Translations under genes and position numbers: made by a program
Origin: Clostridiales bacterium
Lineage (GTDB): Bacteria > Bacillota > Clostridia > Oscillospirales > Acutalibacteraceae
Direction: 5' to 3'
DNA length: 37,243 nucleotides
NCBI GenBank assembly: GCA_022800315.1
Contig: JAAWQC010000024.1
Coordinates: forward strand, 1-37,243
In this document: piece after piece, positions 15,837 to 23,442 of the stretch
Layout of the letters: every line of letters begins with the position of its first letter
How positions within the stretch are numbered: position 1 is the stretch's first letter
Notes under the pieces: generated by a model
What the model was told of the DNA's origin: nothing
What the model saw: the letters and a program-made list of their open reading frames with translations, nothing else
Database searches by the model: none

Positions 15837-16514
15837 ATGCTGATCGATATTAACGACTATACCAAAATCATCAACGGCGCTACCGTGCTGGATCACGTTA
15901 CCCTACATATGGAGGGCGGCCGCGTGTATGGCCTGAAAGGTCCGAACGGCAGCGGAAAAACCATGCTGATGCGGGCCGTCTGCGGCCTCATTAACCCGAC
16001 GAGCGGTTCGGTGGTCATTGACGGCGAGACACTGGGAAAGGATATTTCCTTTCCCCGAAGTATCGGCGCGCTGCTGGAAAATCCGGCGTTCATCTCCAGC
16101 TATACCGGCTTTCAGAATTTGAAGCTGATGGCTTCCATACAGGGTCTCATCGATGACCATATGGTGGAGGAAGCCATTGCCTGTGTCGGGCTCGATCCTC
16201 ACGATAAAAAGAAATACCGCAAATACTCTCTGGGGATGAAGCAGCGGCTGGGCATCGCCAATGCGATCATGGAAAATCCGGAGCTGCTCCTCCTGGACGA
16301 GCCGTTGAACGCCCTCGACAAAGGCGGCGTTGCGATCGTCCATCAGCTTCTCCACGAGTTCCGTGACCGAAAGGCGATTATTCTGTTGTCCTGTCACGAT
16401 TCACAGGAGCTTGTATCCCTGTCCGACGAAATCATCACGATTGAAAACGGCAGAATCGCCGGGCAGGAAACCGTGGATAAATCTAAAATGGAGACGGCGG
16501 GTGATGCACAATGA
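15837..16514 (+). CDS. ABC transporter ATP-binding protein
   Basis: 225 residues, one nucleotide-binding domain. Walker A is GPNGSGKT (35-42); the signature is YSLGMKQRLGIA, the LSxGMKQR form usual in peptide, bacteriocin and antibiotic exporters; Walker B with catalytic Glu is LLLLDEP; the H-loop is SCHDS. It powers transport by pairing two copies under the permeases. The start ATG at 15837 is supported by the family start; the stop overlaps the next gene by 4 nt. As the only ATPase in the operon, it probably serves all three membrane proteins. Confidence 0.95.
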   Translation: MLIDINDYTKIINGATVLDHVTLHMEGGRVYGLKGPNGSGKTMLMRAVCGLINPTSGSVVIDGETLGKDISFPRSIGALLENPAFISSYTGFQNLKLMASIQGLIDDHMVEEAIACVGLDPHDKKKYRKYSLGMKQRLGIANAIMENPELLLLDEPLNALDKGGVAIVHQLLHEFRDRKAIILLSCHDSQELVSLSDEIITIENGRIAGQETVDKSKMETAGDAQ

Positions 16515-17110
16515 CGAAGGGAAAACGCGCTGTAATCGCCTGTTTGGCGGCAGCAGGAGTTATTGCCTGTCTTGCCGCTTTTATCCCCCGTTATCAGCAA
16601 ATCAATCAAAAATACCCCCCTCCTCCTGTTGAGACATACGCTATCGGAGAGCCACTGTCTTACAAGGGGGTAGAGGTCACCGTACAGGAGTCTCTTATTG
16701 CCGCCTGGCCGGATATGCCCGCTCTGTTTCCTGACACCACGTTCACCTATAACCCGGTGACCAACGGGGAAGTCGGCGCCGAGGAACAGATGAAGCTGGT
16801 TCTCGTAACAGTGAATCTTAAAAACACCGGAGAGGAAAGTCAGAGCATCACTCTGTATACCATGGTAGCCAAAACGCTGACCTGGCGCAACGGACTGAAT
16901 CTGGAGCTTTTCATGGACCTCAACACCACCGCGGATCATACCCCCACGATCCGGCCCGCTCTGGCCCCCGGTGAGGAAATGACGGTTATTCTTCCCTACA
17001 CCGCGATTAAACAGCAGTTTCCTCCCGGTGAATGGGCCGCTTTTAAAGACCTTTCCTTTGAATTGCAGTTTGACCTGTATCCTGTAAAAAAGATATTTAA
17101 GCTTACCTGA
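16511..17110 (+). CDS. Lipoprotein-like or anchored protein, DUF4352-like
   Basis: 199 residues, coupled to the ATPase gene by ATGA overlap. The N-terminus has KGKR, then a hydrophobic stretch; VIAC ending at C20 fits a lipobox, so it may be lipidated, otherwise a single membrane helix. The mature part (about 40-199) has the pattern of a DUF4352-like beta-sandwich: YAIGEPLSYKGVEVTVQ, then KLVLVTVNLKNTGEESQSITLY. It resembles the domain in the protein at 12500, so two related anchored proteins bracket the transporter. A proline run (KYPPPPVE) forms a short stalk. Possible roles are substrate capture or self-protection. Confidence 0.7.
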   Translation: MTKGKRAVIACLAAAGVIACLAAFIPRYQQINQKYPPPPVETYAIGEPLSYKGVEVTVQESLIAAWPDMPALFPDTTFTYNPVTNGEVGAEEQMKLVLVTVNLKNTGEESQSITLYTMVAKTLTWRNGLNLELFMDLNTTADHTPTIRPALAPGEEMTVILPYTAIKQQFPPGEWAAFKDLSFELQFDLYPVKKIFKLT

Positions 17111-17112
17111 GG

Positions 17113-17150
17113 AAAAGCCGTGGAAAGAAGATTCTTTCCACGGCTTTTTT
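17113..17150. terminator. Operon terminator
   Basis: AAAAGCCGTGGAAAGAA pairs with its inverse ending in GGCTTTTTT, loop GA. It ends the plus-strand operon and may also stop minus-strand obgE transcripts. Confidence 0.9.
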
Positions 17151-17267
17151 AAATGATCTCCCGCTCATCCCGGCCGGGCAGGGCGGGGAAGGGCGCGGCG
17201 GGCAGGGTCTGGTACCCGCAGGCCACCGACACCCCCATCGGGATTCCTCTCTGCCGAACTTCACCGG

Positions 17268-18539
17268 TCAAACGACGAAGTCAAACTCAAAATCGTAAAT
17301 GCTCACCGTATCGCCCTCGGTGGCCCCCGCTTTTTCCAGCGCGTCGATCACACCGGCGGCACGGAGCACCCGCTCAAAATACTGCAGGCTTTCGTAATCG
17401 CCGAAGTTAACCCCCCGCATCACCTGCAGCAGCCAGTCGCCCTCCACGAAGTACACACCCTCATGCACCGTGACTGTCACCGACCGGTCACGCAGAGCGT
17501 CGGGATCTGGCCGCGCCTCCGGCTCCGGTTCGTAAGAGCGGATGGGGGGCAGCTCGCTGAGCAGGGCGGCACAGCGGTTCATCAGCGGTTCGGTGCCGTG
17601 GGCGATGGCCGCCATTAGGGGGAAAAACTCGTATCCCCGTCCCCGCACGGCGGCGGCGAACGCCTCCACCTGCTCATCGGAGGCCAGGTCGCATTTATTT
17701 CCCGCCACGATCATTGGGCGGGACGCCAGTTCGGGGTTGAAGGCCTCCAGCTCTTTGTTGATCGCCTCGAAATCCTCCAGCGGGTCGCGGCCCTCGCTCC
17801 CCGCCACATCCACCAGGTGGACCAGCAGGCGGCAGCGTTCGATGTGGCGCAGGAATTCATGGCCCAGCCCCACGCCCTCGCTGGCCCCCTCGATGATACC
17901 GGGGATATCCGCCATGACGAAAGAGGTCCCTTCCCCCACCCGCACCACGCCGAGGACGGGGGAGAGGGTGGTAAAATGATAATCTGCCACCTGCGGCTTC
18001 GCCTCGCTGACCACCGACAGCAGGCTGGATTTCCCCACGTTGGGGAACCCCACCAGCCCCACATCGGCCAGCAGCTTGAGCTCCAGCCGGATATCCAGCG
18101 CTTCACCGGGAGTCCCCGGTTTGGCAAAGCGGGGGGTCTGGCGGGTGGCGGTGGCAAAGTGGGAGTTACCCCAGCCGCCCCGGCCGCCCTTGGCGGCCAC
18201 AAAGGGCTCGTCCCCCGACAGGTCGGCCATCAGCCGCCCTGTCTGCTGGTCGTAGAGCAGGGTGCCCCGGGGCACCTTGACAATGAGGTCGGGGCCGGTT
18301 TTCCCCGAACAGCGCTTATGGCCGCCGTTCTGCCCGTTCTCGGCGATATATTTGCGGCGATAGCGGAAATCCGACAGAGTATTCACGCCGTCGTCCGCCA
18401 CGAACACGACGCTGCCACCACGGCCGCCGTCGCCGCCGTCCGGCCCGCCGGACGCGACGTATTTTTCCCGGTGGAAGGTGACGGCGCCGTTTCCGCCGTC
18501 CCCCGCCCGTACCTTGATCACTGCGGTATCGGTAAACAT
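17268..18539 (-). CDS. obgE: GTPase ObgE
   Basis: 423 residues from the ATG at 18539, with AAGGAGGG upstream; a longer in-frame start at 18560 is not needed. The essential GTPase acts in 50S assembly and stress control. The N-terminal Obg fold is glycine-rich (GGDGGRGGSVVFVAD); the G domain has GFPNVGKSSLLS (P-loop), DIPGI and NKCD; and the C-terminal OCT domain (about 345-423) is present. It follows rpmA after 160 nt containing a terminator, so it may be partly uncoupled from the ribosomal genes. Confidence 0.98.
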   Translation of the reverse strand: MFTDTAVIKVRAGDGGNGAVTFHREKYVASGGPDGGDGGRGGSVVFVADDGVNTLSDFRYRRKYIAENGQNGGHKRCSGKTGPDLIVKVPRGTLLYDQQTGRLMADLSGDEPFVAAKGGRGGWGNSHFATATRQTPRFAKPGTPGEALDIRLELKLLADVGLVGFPNVGKSSLLSVVSEAKPQVADYHFTTLSPVLGVVRVGEGTSFVMADIPGIIEGASEGVGLGHEFLRHIERCRLLVHLVDVAGSEGRDPLEDFEAINKELEAFNPELASRPMIVAGNKCDLASDEQVEAFAAAVRGRGYEFFPLMAAIAHGTEPLMNRCAALLSELPPIRSYEPEPEARPDPDALRDRSVTVTVHEGVYFVEGDWLLQVMRGVNFGDYESLQYFERVLRAAGVIDALEKAGATEGDTVSIYDFEFDFVV

Positions 18540-18621
18540 GGGAATCCCTCCTTGTATCAACAGGGTGGTCCGCCGGAGCGGGGGATATGCATGGCATCCG
18601 TCCGTTCCAGCCGTATTCTAT

Positions 18622-18654
18622 AAAAAAGATCCCTGCCGGGAACCGGCAGGGATC
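18622..18654 (-). terminator. Terminator between rpmA and obgE
   Basis: GATCCCTGCCGG (18628-18639) pairs with CCGGCAGGGATC (18643-18654), loop GAA; the A-run at 18622-18627 gives the U-run on the minus strand. It ends the rplU-prp-rpmA transcript or lowers read-through into obgE. Confidence 0.88.
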
Positions 18655-18699
18655 GCTTTTCCGTGTGGGAGCGCAAGCGCTCCCCGAACGCAAAAAGTC

Positions 18700-18987
18700 T
18701 TACTGGACGTTTTCCGCGTAGACGCTGACCTTTTTGCGGTCCTTGCCCACCCGCTCAAAGCGGACCTTGCCGTCCACCAAGGCGAACAGGGTGTCATCGG
18801 AACCGATGCCCACGTTGTTGCCGGGATGGATATGGGTGCCGCGCTGGCGGACCAGGATGTTGCCGGCCAGTACGAACTGCCCGTCGGCACGCTTGACGCC
18901 GAGGCGCTTGGACTCGGAATCACGGCCGTTTTTGGTGGAGCCGACGCCCTTCTTGTGAGCGAACAGCTGGATGTTTATCTTCAGCAT
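18700..18987 (-). CDS. rpmA: 50S ribosomal protein L27 (with cleaved leader)
   Basis: 95 residues. L27 reaches the peptidyl transferase centre with its N-terminus. The first residues MLKINIQLF are followed by AHKKG, the Firmicutes extension that Prp removes after F9 to expose the functional end. The remainder ([23 protein letters not shown]) is typical. The prp gene lies 3 nt upstream, so enzyme and substrate are made together. Confidence 0.98.
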   Translation of the reverse strand: MLKINIQLFAHKKGVGSTKNGRDSESKRLGVKRADGQFVLAGNILVRQRGTHIHPGNNVGIGSDDTLFALVDGKVRFERVGKDRKKVSVYAENVQ

Positions 18988-18990
18988 GGA

Positions 18991-19317
18991 TTACACCTCC
19001 GTAATTGTGACTCGAATGTGATCGGGATACTGGGCTGCCAGTCCCTCCAAATGGAGCCGGAGCCCTTCCAGAAGGTCGGCGCACCGCGCCGCCTCGTCCG
19101 GACAGTCTGCCTTCAGGCGAAGAGAAAGGAACGCGTCCCGTTCCTCTACCGCGGCAGGGCAATGACAGACGTCGGTCAGGGTGTTGACGGTGAGGTAAGC
19201 CGCGGAGGAAACCGCCGCACACACGATGTCTTCGCCCTCGGCGCCTGCCCCGGCGTGTCCTGTCAGCTCAAAGCCGCAGAGCACACCCGAACAGCTGTAA
19301 AATTTACTGCGCGTCAT
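18991..19317 (-). CDS. prp: Ribosomal-processing cysteine protease Prp
   Basis: 108 residues from the ATG at 19317. Prp cuts the N-terminal extension of L27. H21 (in TGHAGAG) and C33 ([10 protein letters not shown]) match the catalytic pair of the family. The start overlaps the rplU stop by 14 nt, with no strong binding site, so translation is coupled. It sits between rplU and rpmA as in other Firmicutes. Confidence 0.95.
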   Translation of the reverse strand: MTRSKFYSCSGVLCGFELTGHAGAGAEGEDIVCAAVSSAAYLTVNTLTDVCHCPAAVEERDAFLSLRLKADCPDEAARCADLLEGLRLHLEGLAAQYPDHIRVTITEV

Positions 19318-19666
19318 CGGCGGCTTCCGCCTTGGCCTTGGCCGCGCGGGGAGCCTTGGCGCTGACGGCCTCAATCTGCACCTTGGTGTAGGGCTGACGA
19401 TGACCCAGCTTGCGTTGGCTGCCCTTCTTGGGCTTGTAGGTGAAGACGGTAATCTTCTTGCCCTTGCCGTTCTTGAGCACCTTGGCCTCAACGGTCGCAC
19501 CCTTGACGTACGGCGCGCCCAGCTTAAGCTCCTTGTCGTTATGGACGGCGATCACCTTGTCAAAGGTGACGGAGGAATCCTCGGCCGCATCCAGTTTTTC
19601 GATGAAGAGAACGTCGCCGTTCTGCACCTTGTACTGTTTGCCGCCGGTCTCGATAATGGCGTACAT
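19304..19666 (-). CDS. rplU: 50S ribosomal protein L21
   Basis: 120 residues from the ATG at 19666 (AGGTG upstream). L21 binds 23S rRNA. It opens with [21 protein letters not shown] and has [20 protein letters not shown] sequence near the end ([17 protein letters not shown]); the last 15 residues are an Ala/Lys-rich tail beyond the usual domain. It is the first gene of the rplU-prp-rpmA unit. Confidence 0.98.
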   Translation of the reverse strand: MYAIIETGGKQYKVQNGDVLFIEKLDAAEDSSVTFDKVIAVHNDKELKLGAPYVKGATVEAKVLKNGKGKKITVFTYKPKKGSQRKLGHRQPYTKVQIEAVSAKAPRAAKAKAEAADDAQ

Positions 19667-19757
19667 TTTCGAAGCACCTGCTTTTTTCAGTCTCGCTGCA
19701 CCGCGGGCGGGGCAAATCCCTAAAAAAGGGCCCACTTTCAGCCCGGGGCATGCGGCA
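19667..19757 (-). promoter_or_regulatory. Possible L21 leader region
   Basis: A roughly 90-nt untranslated leader with GC stems (GGGCCC.. and GCCCCGCCCGCGG) and an A-run before the binding site. Firmicutes often have a structured L21 leader here; the fold was not computed. Confidence 0.35.
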
Positions 19758-19763
19758 TCCGTC

Positions 19764-19792
19764 AGTTTATCACAGTTTTACCGGCCTGTCAA
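19764..19792 (-). promoter_or_regulatory. rplU-prp-rpmA promoter
   Basis: TTGACA (19792-19787), 17 nt, TAAACT (19769-19764), a strong sigma-70-type promoter. Confidence 0.88.
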
Positions 19793-20137
19793 GCTTACCC
19801 CCGGATTCCTCGCAGCACGCACGGTCCGCGTCGTTTTCGCCGGCGGCTTCCCCGCTGAGTCGGCCCCTCGCGCCAATATCGCCATCACTGCCGGCAGCAG
19901 CAGGGCGGCCGTCTTAATCAACAGTCGCCCATAATAAACTCCCAGGTACTCCATTGTGAGCGGCTGGAATAATGCCCGCCGAACCGACCGTTTTGTGTGC
20001 GGGATTGTTATTCTATACAATCGGGATAGATTTCCCATCCGCCAACGGACGGTTGAAAAGATTGTGGAAAGTGTAGAAAGTCGGGCCGAAAGACCGTCGA
20101 TTTGTCCATAGAATGTGGAAAACTTCCGCCAATCGGC
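19793..20137. other. Gene-free stretch before the SGNH gene end
   Basis: About 345 nt without a supported gene. A minus-strand open frame (to 20155) includes a hydrophobic stretch (LLIKTAALLLPAVMAILA) but lacks a binding site at any start. Two TTTCCACA-like words on the minus strand (near 20065 and 20115) resemble DnaA boxes, too few to mean an origin. Confidence 0.45.
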
Positions 20138-20173
20138 AAAAAGAAAGGCAGCCACCGGCTGGCAGCTGCCTTT
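20138..20173. terminator. Terminator of the SGNH hydrolase gene
   Basis: AAAGGCAGC (20144-20152) pairs with GCTGCCTTT (20065+100 offset, i.e. 20165-20173); A-rich sequence at 20138-20146 provides a U-run on the minus strand, and TTTTTT follows on the plus strand. Confidence 0.7.
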
Positions 20174-20194
20174 TTTCTCTTGGTATTGGACAGA

Positions 20195-22171
20195 TTATCT
20201 GGCCTTGGCTTTGCGTGTGAACAGCAGCACACCGGCAGAAGCCGCCAGCGTCAGAGCGCCAAGCAGCAGCCACGAGGTATTTTCACCGGTCTTTGGATTG
20301 TCGCCCTTGCCGGTGGTGGCCGAAGTGGCGGCTGTACCGTCCGTCGAAACGGTGGAATCGGTCGCGTCGGTCCCGGTCGGTTCAGTGGCGATGGGATCGG
20401 AAGGATCGGTTACGCTGGGTTCGGTGGGATCGGTGGGTTTCGGGTCGGTGGGGGCGGGCTTCTCCACCCGTTTCATGAGGGAGATATCGTTCCAGGTCAG
20501 GGCCCGGCCTGCATCGCCGTAAACCGACAGGGTGATTTTGGTCAGCCTGATCTTGCCGGTGCTGCCCAGCTTGTCGGACAGATTGAGGTATTCGTCGATG
20601 GCGCTGTCGATATCGGTTTCGGAGCCGTAAACCATCTGGGAAATCTGCACAGAATGCTCCTGGCCCTCTTCATCGGTATAGAAAAGATAGCCGTTGGCGG
20701 TGCCGCCGTCGGGGGTCATTTTCAGATGCAGATAGGGATTAGCGGACAAATCCACCTCCTGATCCAGCGCATAAGCGACGGAGGGCCAATCGATATCGCT
20801 GGCGGCGGCGCGGGTAAGGGTCAGGCTGCCGTCCTCGTTCAGGGTCACATCGGCCACACCCAGGTCAGGAGTAACAGCGTCGGCCGAGGCGGGCAGCAGG
20901 GAAGCGATCTGCTCGTAGGCCGGAGGCTCCGGGTCGGCATCGCCGGTTTTGGTCACGCTCAGTTCGCGGATAATGACCGGTTTGCCCTTGGCGCCCACGG
21001 CGAAAACCTTAACGCCGGAGAACAGGACGTTGCCATCCTCGTCAATAGCGGATGCCGGAATCCCCAGCTTAGAGAGGGGAATGGACCCCTTGACCGTCTG
21101 GCCAGCCACGACGTCGTCGCCGCTCAGCTGAAGGCTGGGATAAAATTTCTTGATCACGCGGGGCAACGACACATAATTCTGGTCATAGGCGAGGGTGGGA
21201 GTGGAACCATTCATGAACAGTACGATGTTTGTCCCCGCCCCGTCGGTGGTGAAATCAAAATTGAGAGTACTGCCCTCCACCGGGATGTTGACACCCTTGT
21301 CCAGGGAAGGGGAGTAGTGATAATCGGGCCACAGACCAGTGGTGTTGGCAACGTGCAGGGCACCGTCCACATTTTTCGCCTGAATCGAACCCTCCACAGG
21401 CTCCATCCAGTCGGCGGGGTCAAAAGAGATGATGCTCTTTGTCCACTGGCCGGGCTCCACGTCCGGCCGCTGAGGACGCTCCACCGGGGGGACGCTGGGG
21501 TCCCGGCGATAGTGTTCTTCCAGATAGGCGGTGAGGGTCGCGGCATAGGCGTCACGACCCACATCCGAGAGATGGACACCGTCAGCGACCAGGAATTCGC
21601 TGAGCTCATAGTCGGCGCACATCTTGCGCATATCCACCAGATCGACAGCTTTGGCCGCGGCAACCTCGCGGATCACGGCGTTATACTCGTCGAGGGCGGC
21701 GGTGATCCCCCCCTGTCCGTAATCGCCGGGATAGGCATCCTCGCGGACATAGGGCGCGGTGAACAGGACCGGCACCGCGTCCAGCGCCTCCACCTTATCG
21801 ACGATGGTCTCGATGTTCTTTTTAAAGTTGGGCAGGGATACCTTGGGCTGAGTGCCCGAAAGACGGACGAAATCGTTGGTGCCGAAGGCGATGGTGACGA
21901 AATCGGGGTCGTTCGCCGCCACGTCCCGTTCAAAGCGGGCCAGCCCGTCCGCCGACGTATTGCCGCCGATACCGGCGTTGACCAGCGCCATGTTCAGGTT
22001 TTCCGCCGCCAGCTGGGACCAGCTGCTCAGCGCGGTCAGGCTGTCGCCGAATGCGACCAGTGTCTTGCCATCCAGCACCGGCGCGTCCGCCGCGGGAGCG
22101 GCGGTGGCGGCCACGGCAGCGCCCGACGCCGCGATGACCAGCGCCATCGCGCTGGCAATCCATTTTTTCAT
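20195..22171 (-). CDS. Cell-wall-anchored SGNH/GDSL hydrolase
   Basis: 658 residues from the ATG at 22171 (GGGAGG 7 nt upstream). Signal peptide about 1-27. The SGNH esterase domain covers about 35-235: block I FGDS with catalytic S44, block II GGN (G70-N71), block III GTND with N99, block V DGVH with D197 and H200. Two beta-rich, probably carbohydrate-binding regions follow (about 240-400 and 425-570), then a Pro/Thr-rich wall-spanning linker with DPKPTDPTEPS-type repeats, and a sorting signal: NPKTG (625-629), hydrophobic helix and RKAKAR tail. NPKTG in place of LPXTG suggests a sortase of another specificity. It is probably a polysaccharide deacetylesterase at the cell surface. Its promoter is at 22221-22249. 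Confidence 0.9.
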   Translation of the reverse strand: MKKWIASAMALVIAASGAAVAATAAPAADAPVLDGKTLVAFGDSLTALSSWSQLAAENLNMALVNAGIGGNTSADGLARFERDVAANDPDFVTIAFGTNDFVRLSGTQPKVSLPNFKKNIETIVDKVEALDAVPVLFTAPYVREDAYPGDYGQGGITAALDEYNAVIREVAAAKAVDLVDMRKMCADYELSEFLVADGVHLSDVGRDAYAATLTAYLEEHYRRDPSVPPVERPQRPDVEPGQWTKSIISFDPADWMEPVEGSIQAKNVDGALHVANTTGLWPDYHYSPSLDKGVNIPVEGSTLNFDFTTDGAGTNIVLFMNGSTPTLAYDQNYVSLPRVIKKFYPSLQLSGDDVVAGQTVKGSIPLSKLGIPASAIDEDGNVLFSGVKVFAVGAKGKPVIIRELSVTKTGDADPEPPAYEQIASLLPASADAVTPDLGVADVTLNEDGSLTLTRAAASDIDWPSVAYALDQEVDLSANPYLHLKMTPDGGTANGYLFYTDEEGQEHSVQISQMVYGSETDIDSAIDEYLNLSDKLGSTGKIRLTKITLSVYGDAGRALTWNDISLMKRVEKPAPTDPKPTDPTEPSVTDPSDPIATEPTGTDATDSTVSTDGTAATSATTGKGDNPKTGENTSWLLLGALTLAASAGVLLFTRKAKAR

Positions 22172-22220
22172 GTTCATTCCTCCCATAAAATTGAAACTGT
22201 TGCCTGATTCCAACGGTTTT

Positions 22221-22249
22221 AGTATAGCAACCCTCTTTTCAAAAAACAA
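22221..22249 (-). promoter_or_regulatory. SGNH hydrolase promoter
   Basis: TTGTTT (22249-22244), a 17-nt spacer and TATACT (22226-22221). Confidence 0.7.
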
Positions 22250-22340
22250 TCGTTTATGATAGTTTCCCAGCCAATTTGTTATACTAAACTAATATGGGGA
22301 ACAAAATTTGGGCAGAGGAACAAAAATCCTACGGATTCGA

Positions 22341-22369
22341 TTGAGTTTCCCTCCGGTATGCGTTATGAT
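22341..22369 (+). promoter_or_regulatory. Promoter of the orphan gene at 22589
   Basis: TTGAGT (22341-22346), 17 nt, TATGAT (22364-22369). Transcription would start near 22376, exactly at the first repeat of the structured leader. A later TATAAT (22564-22569) lies after the repeats but lacks a good -35 box. Confidence 0.65.
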
Positions 22370-22377
22370 AAAATATA

Positions 22378-22555
22378 CGGGTTCCTATCCCTCTTTGCTA
22401 TGGGATACCTTTTGTGGAACCCGTATCGAAGAATTCCTTCCAGAATTCTTCCTTTCCCCTGCCCGTTTCCATATTCGGGTTCCTATCCCTCTTTGCTATG
22501 GGATACCTTTTGTGGAACCCGTATCGAAGAATTCCTCCCGGAATTCTTCCTCTCC
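22378..22555 (+). repeat. Two tandem copies of a two-hairpin leader element
   Basis: Copies start at 22378 and 22476, a period of 98 nt; the first 60 nt are identical and the next 20 nearly so. Hairpin 1: CGGGTTCC (22378-22385)/GGAACCCG (22416-22423) with inner TATCCC/GGGATA. Hairpin 2: GAAGAATTC (22428-22436)/GAATTCTTC (22443-22451). In copy 2 the base changes lengthen hairpin 2 by one C-G pair. Period 98 is not a multiple of 3, so it is not a coding repeat. Confidence 0.85.
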
Positions 22556-22588
22556 GTATATGTATAATTAAAGAAAGAGGGCGGTGCT

Positions 22589-23338
22589 ATGCCGGCGGAT
22601 TACGCAGTATTACAGTTGTATACGGACCGGGCCGGCGAAAATAGCCAATCCGCCCTCATCGGACATCTTACCGCCATGATGAAGCGGGAGGGACTGTCCC
22701 CCTGCGGTCGGGAGGAAGCGGAACAGACGGTGGCCTTTGCCCCCTGTGCCGCGGGGTGGGCCGTATACGACGACTGCGCGGAGCGCCTCTGTATCCCCTC
22801 GATGGACACCCTGGGGCGCGGCCTCAGCAGGCGACTGCGCTGCCGCGGGGCGGGCCTTCTGTTCTCAAACGGTGAGCTGTTGATGCGGCTGTACGCCAAC
22901 GGACGCACCCGGGATACCTACATCACCTCCCGCCAGATGTTCGGCGGTCAGATACGCCTGTATGCCTGGGCCGACTGCCGCCGCCACGCCCTGCACTGGC
23001 GTCCGCTGCTGAAGGAGCCGGCTGGCGTCCGCGAGTTGGCGGAGACCTTCTCCCAGGGACAGCATGCGGCAGGGCAGGAGGCGGAACCGCCTGTCTTTGA
23101 ACGGCTGCGAACGCTGCTGGGTATGGACCAGGCGGCCTGTTACGGCTTCAAGTCGCTGGAGCTGGAACAGCCGGAGGGGCTGGTCACCCTGTATTTTGCC
23201 TGCGACACCACCGTCAAGCAAAAGCTGACCGATCGCTTATTCGGTACTGCGCGCGGTGTGGGCACCACTGCCGGCGCCTGTCTGCGGCAGACGCAGCGGG
23301 CGGACGCGGGGGAAAACTCCCCGGCACCCAAGCATTGA
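22589..23338 (+). CDS. Unknown protein, 249 residues
   Basis: The ATG at 22589 has AAGAGGG 7 nt upstream. No signal peptide or membrane helix; cytosolic. The first part contains GWAVYDDCAERLCIPSMDTL and LLMRLYANGRTRDTYITS, the second TLLGMDQAACYGFKSLELEQ, spaced like a two-domain alpha/beta protein, with a low-complexity polar tail. I recall similar hypothetical proteins with a VYD motif, an NG turn and an LLG motif, but no function. Several cysteines (10) are scattered without a metal motif. It is a single gene with promoter, structured leader and strong terminator, so it appears individually regulated. Confidence 0.7.
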   Translation: MPADYAVLQLYTDRAGENSQSALIGHLTAMMKREGLSPCGREEAEQTVAFAPCAAGWAVYDDCAERLCIPSMDTLGRGLSRRLRCRGAGLLFSNGELLMRLYANGRTRDTYITSRQMFGGQIRLYAWADCRRHALHWRPLLKEPAGVRELAETFSQGQHAAGQEAEPPVFERLRTLLGMDQAACYGFKSLELEQPEGLVTLYFACDTTVKQKLTDRLFGTARGVGTTAGACLRQTQRADAGENSPAPKH

Positions 23339-23380
23339 CCGGCCGCTTCACCCCGTCTGCCGGCAATCGGATAACCATAA

Positions 23381-23415
23381 AAAACCCGCCGCCGGGGTAT
23401 CCCGGCGGCGGGTTT
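23381..23415. terminator. Bidirectional terminator
   Basis: 12-bp stem CCCGCCGCCGGG (23385-23396)/CCCGGCGGCGGG (23401-23412), loop GTAT, with AAAA before and TTT after. It serves the orphan gene and the converging htrA gene. Confidence 0.9.
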
Positions 23416-23442
23416 CCTTCTATCTCTTCTGTTTCTTCCCGG

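Noticed and set aside
17149..17238. A 29-codon minus-strand ORF after obgE (MGVSVACGYQTLPAAP...)
   Set aside because: It has a weak GAGAGG site, but its stop lies inside the operon terminator and its sequence is GC-driven; too little to call a gene.
20060..20120. Two DnaA-box-like words, possible origin
   Set aside because: Only two imperfect copies, no AT-rich unwinding region and no dnaA or dnaN nearby.
19778..20155. Minus-strand open frame with a hydrophobic segment
   Set aside because: No ribosome binding site at any start, and it runs over the rplU promoter.
22378..22555. CRISPR array
   Set aside because: Only two long repeat units with internal hairpins, no regular short repeat-spacer pattern and no cas genes.
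22256..22571. Open frames through the tandem repeat, encoding repeated peptide stretches
   Set aside because: The 98-nt period shifts frame between copies, so conservation is at the nucleic-acid level.
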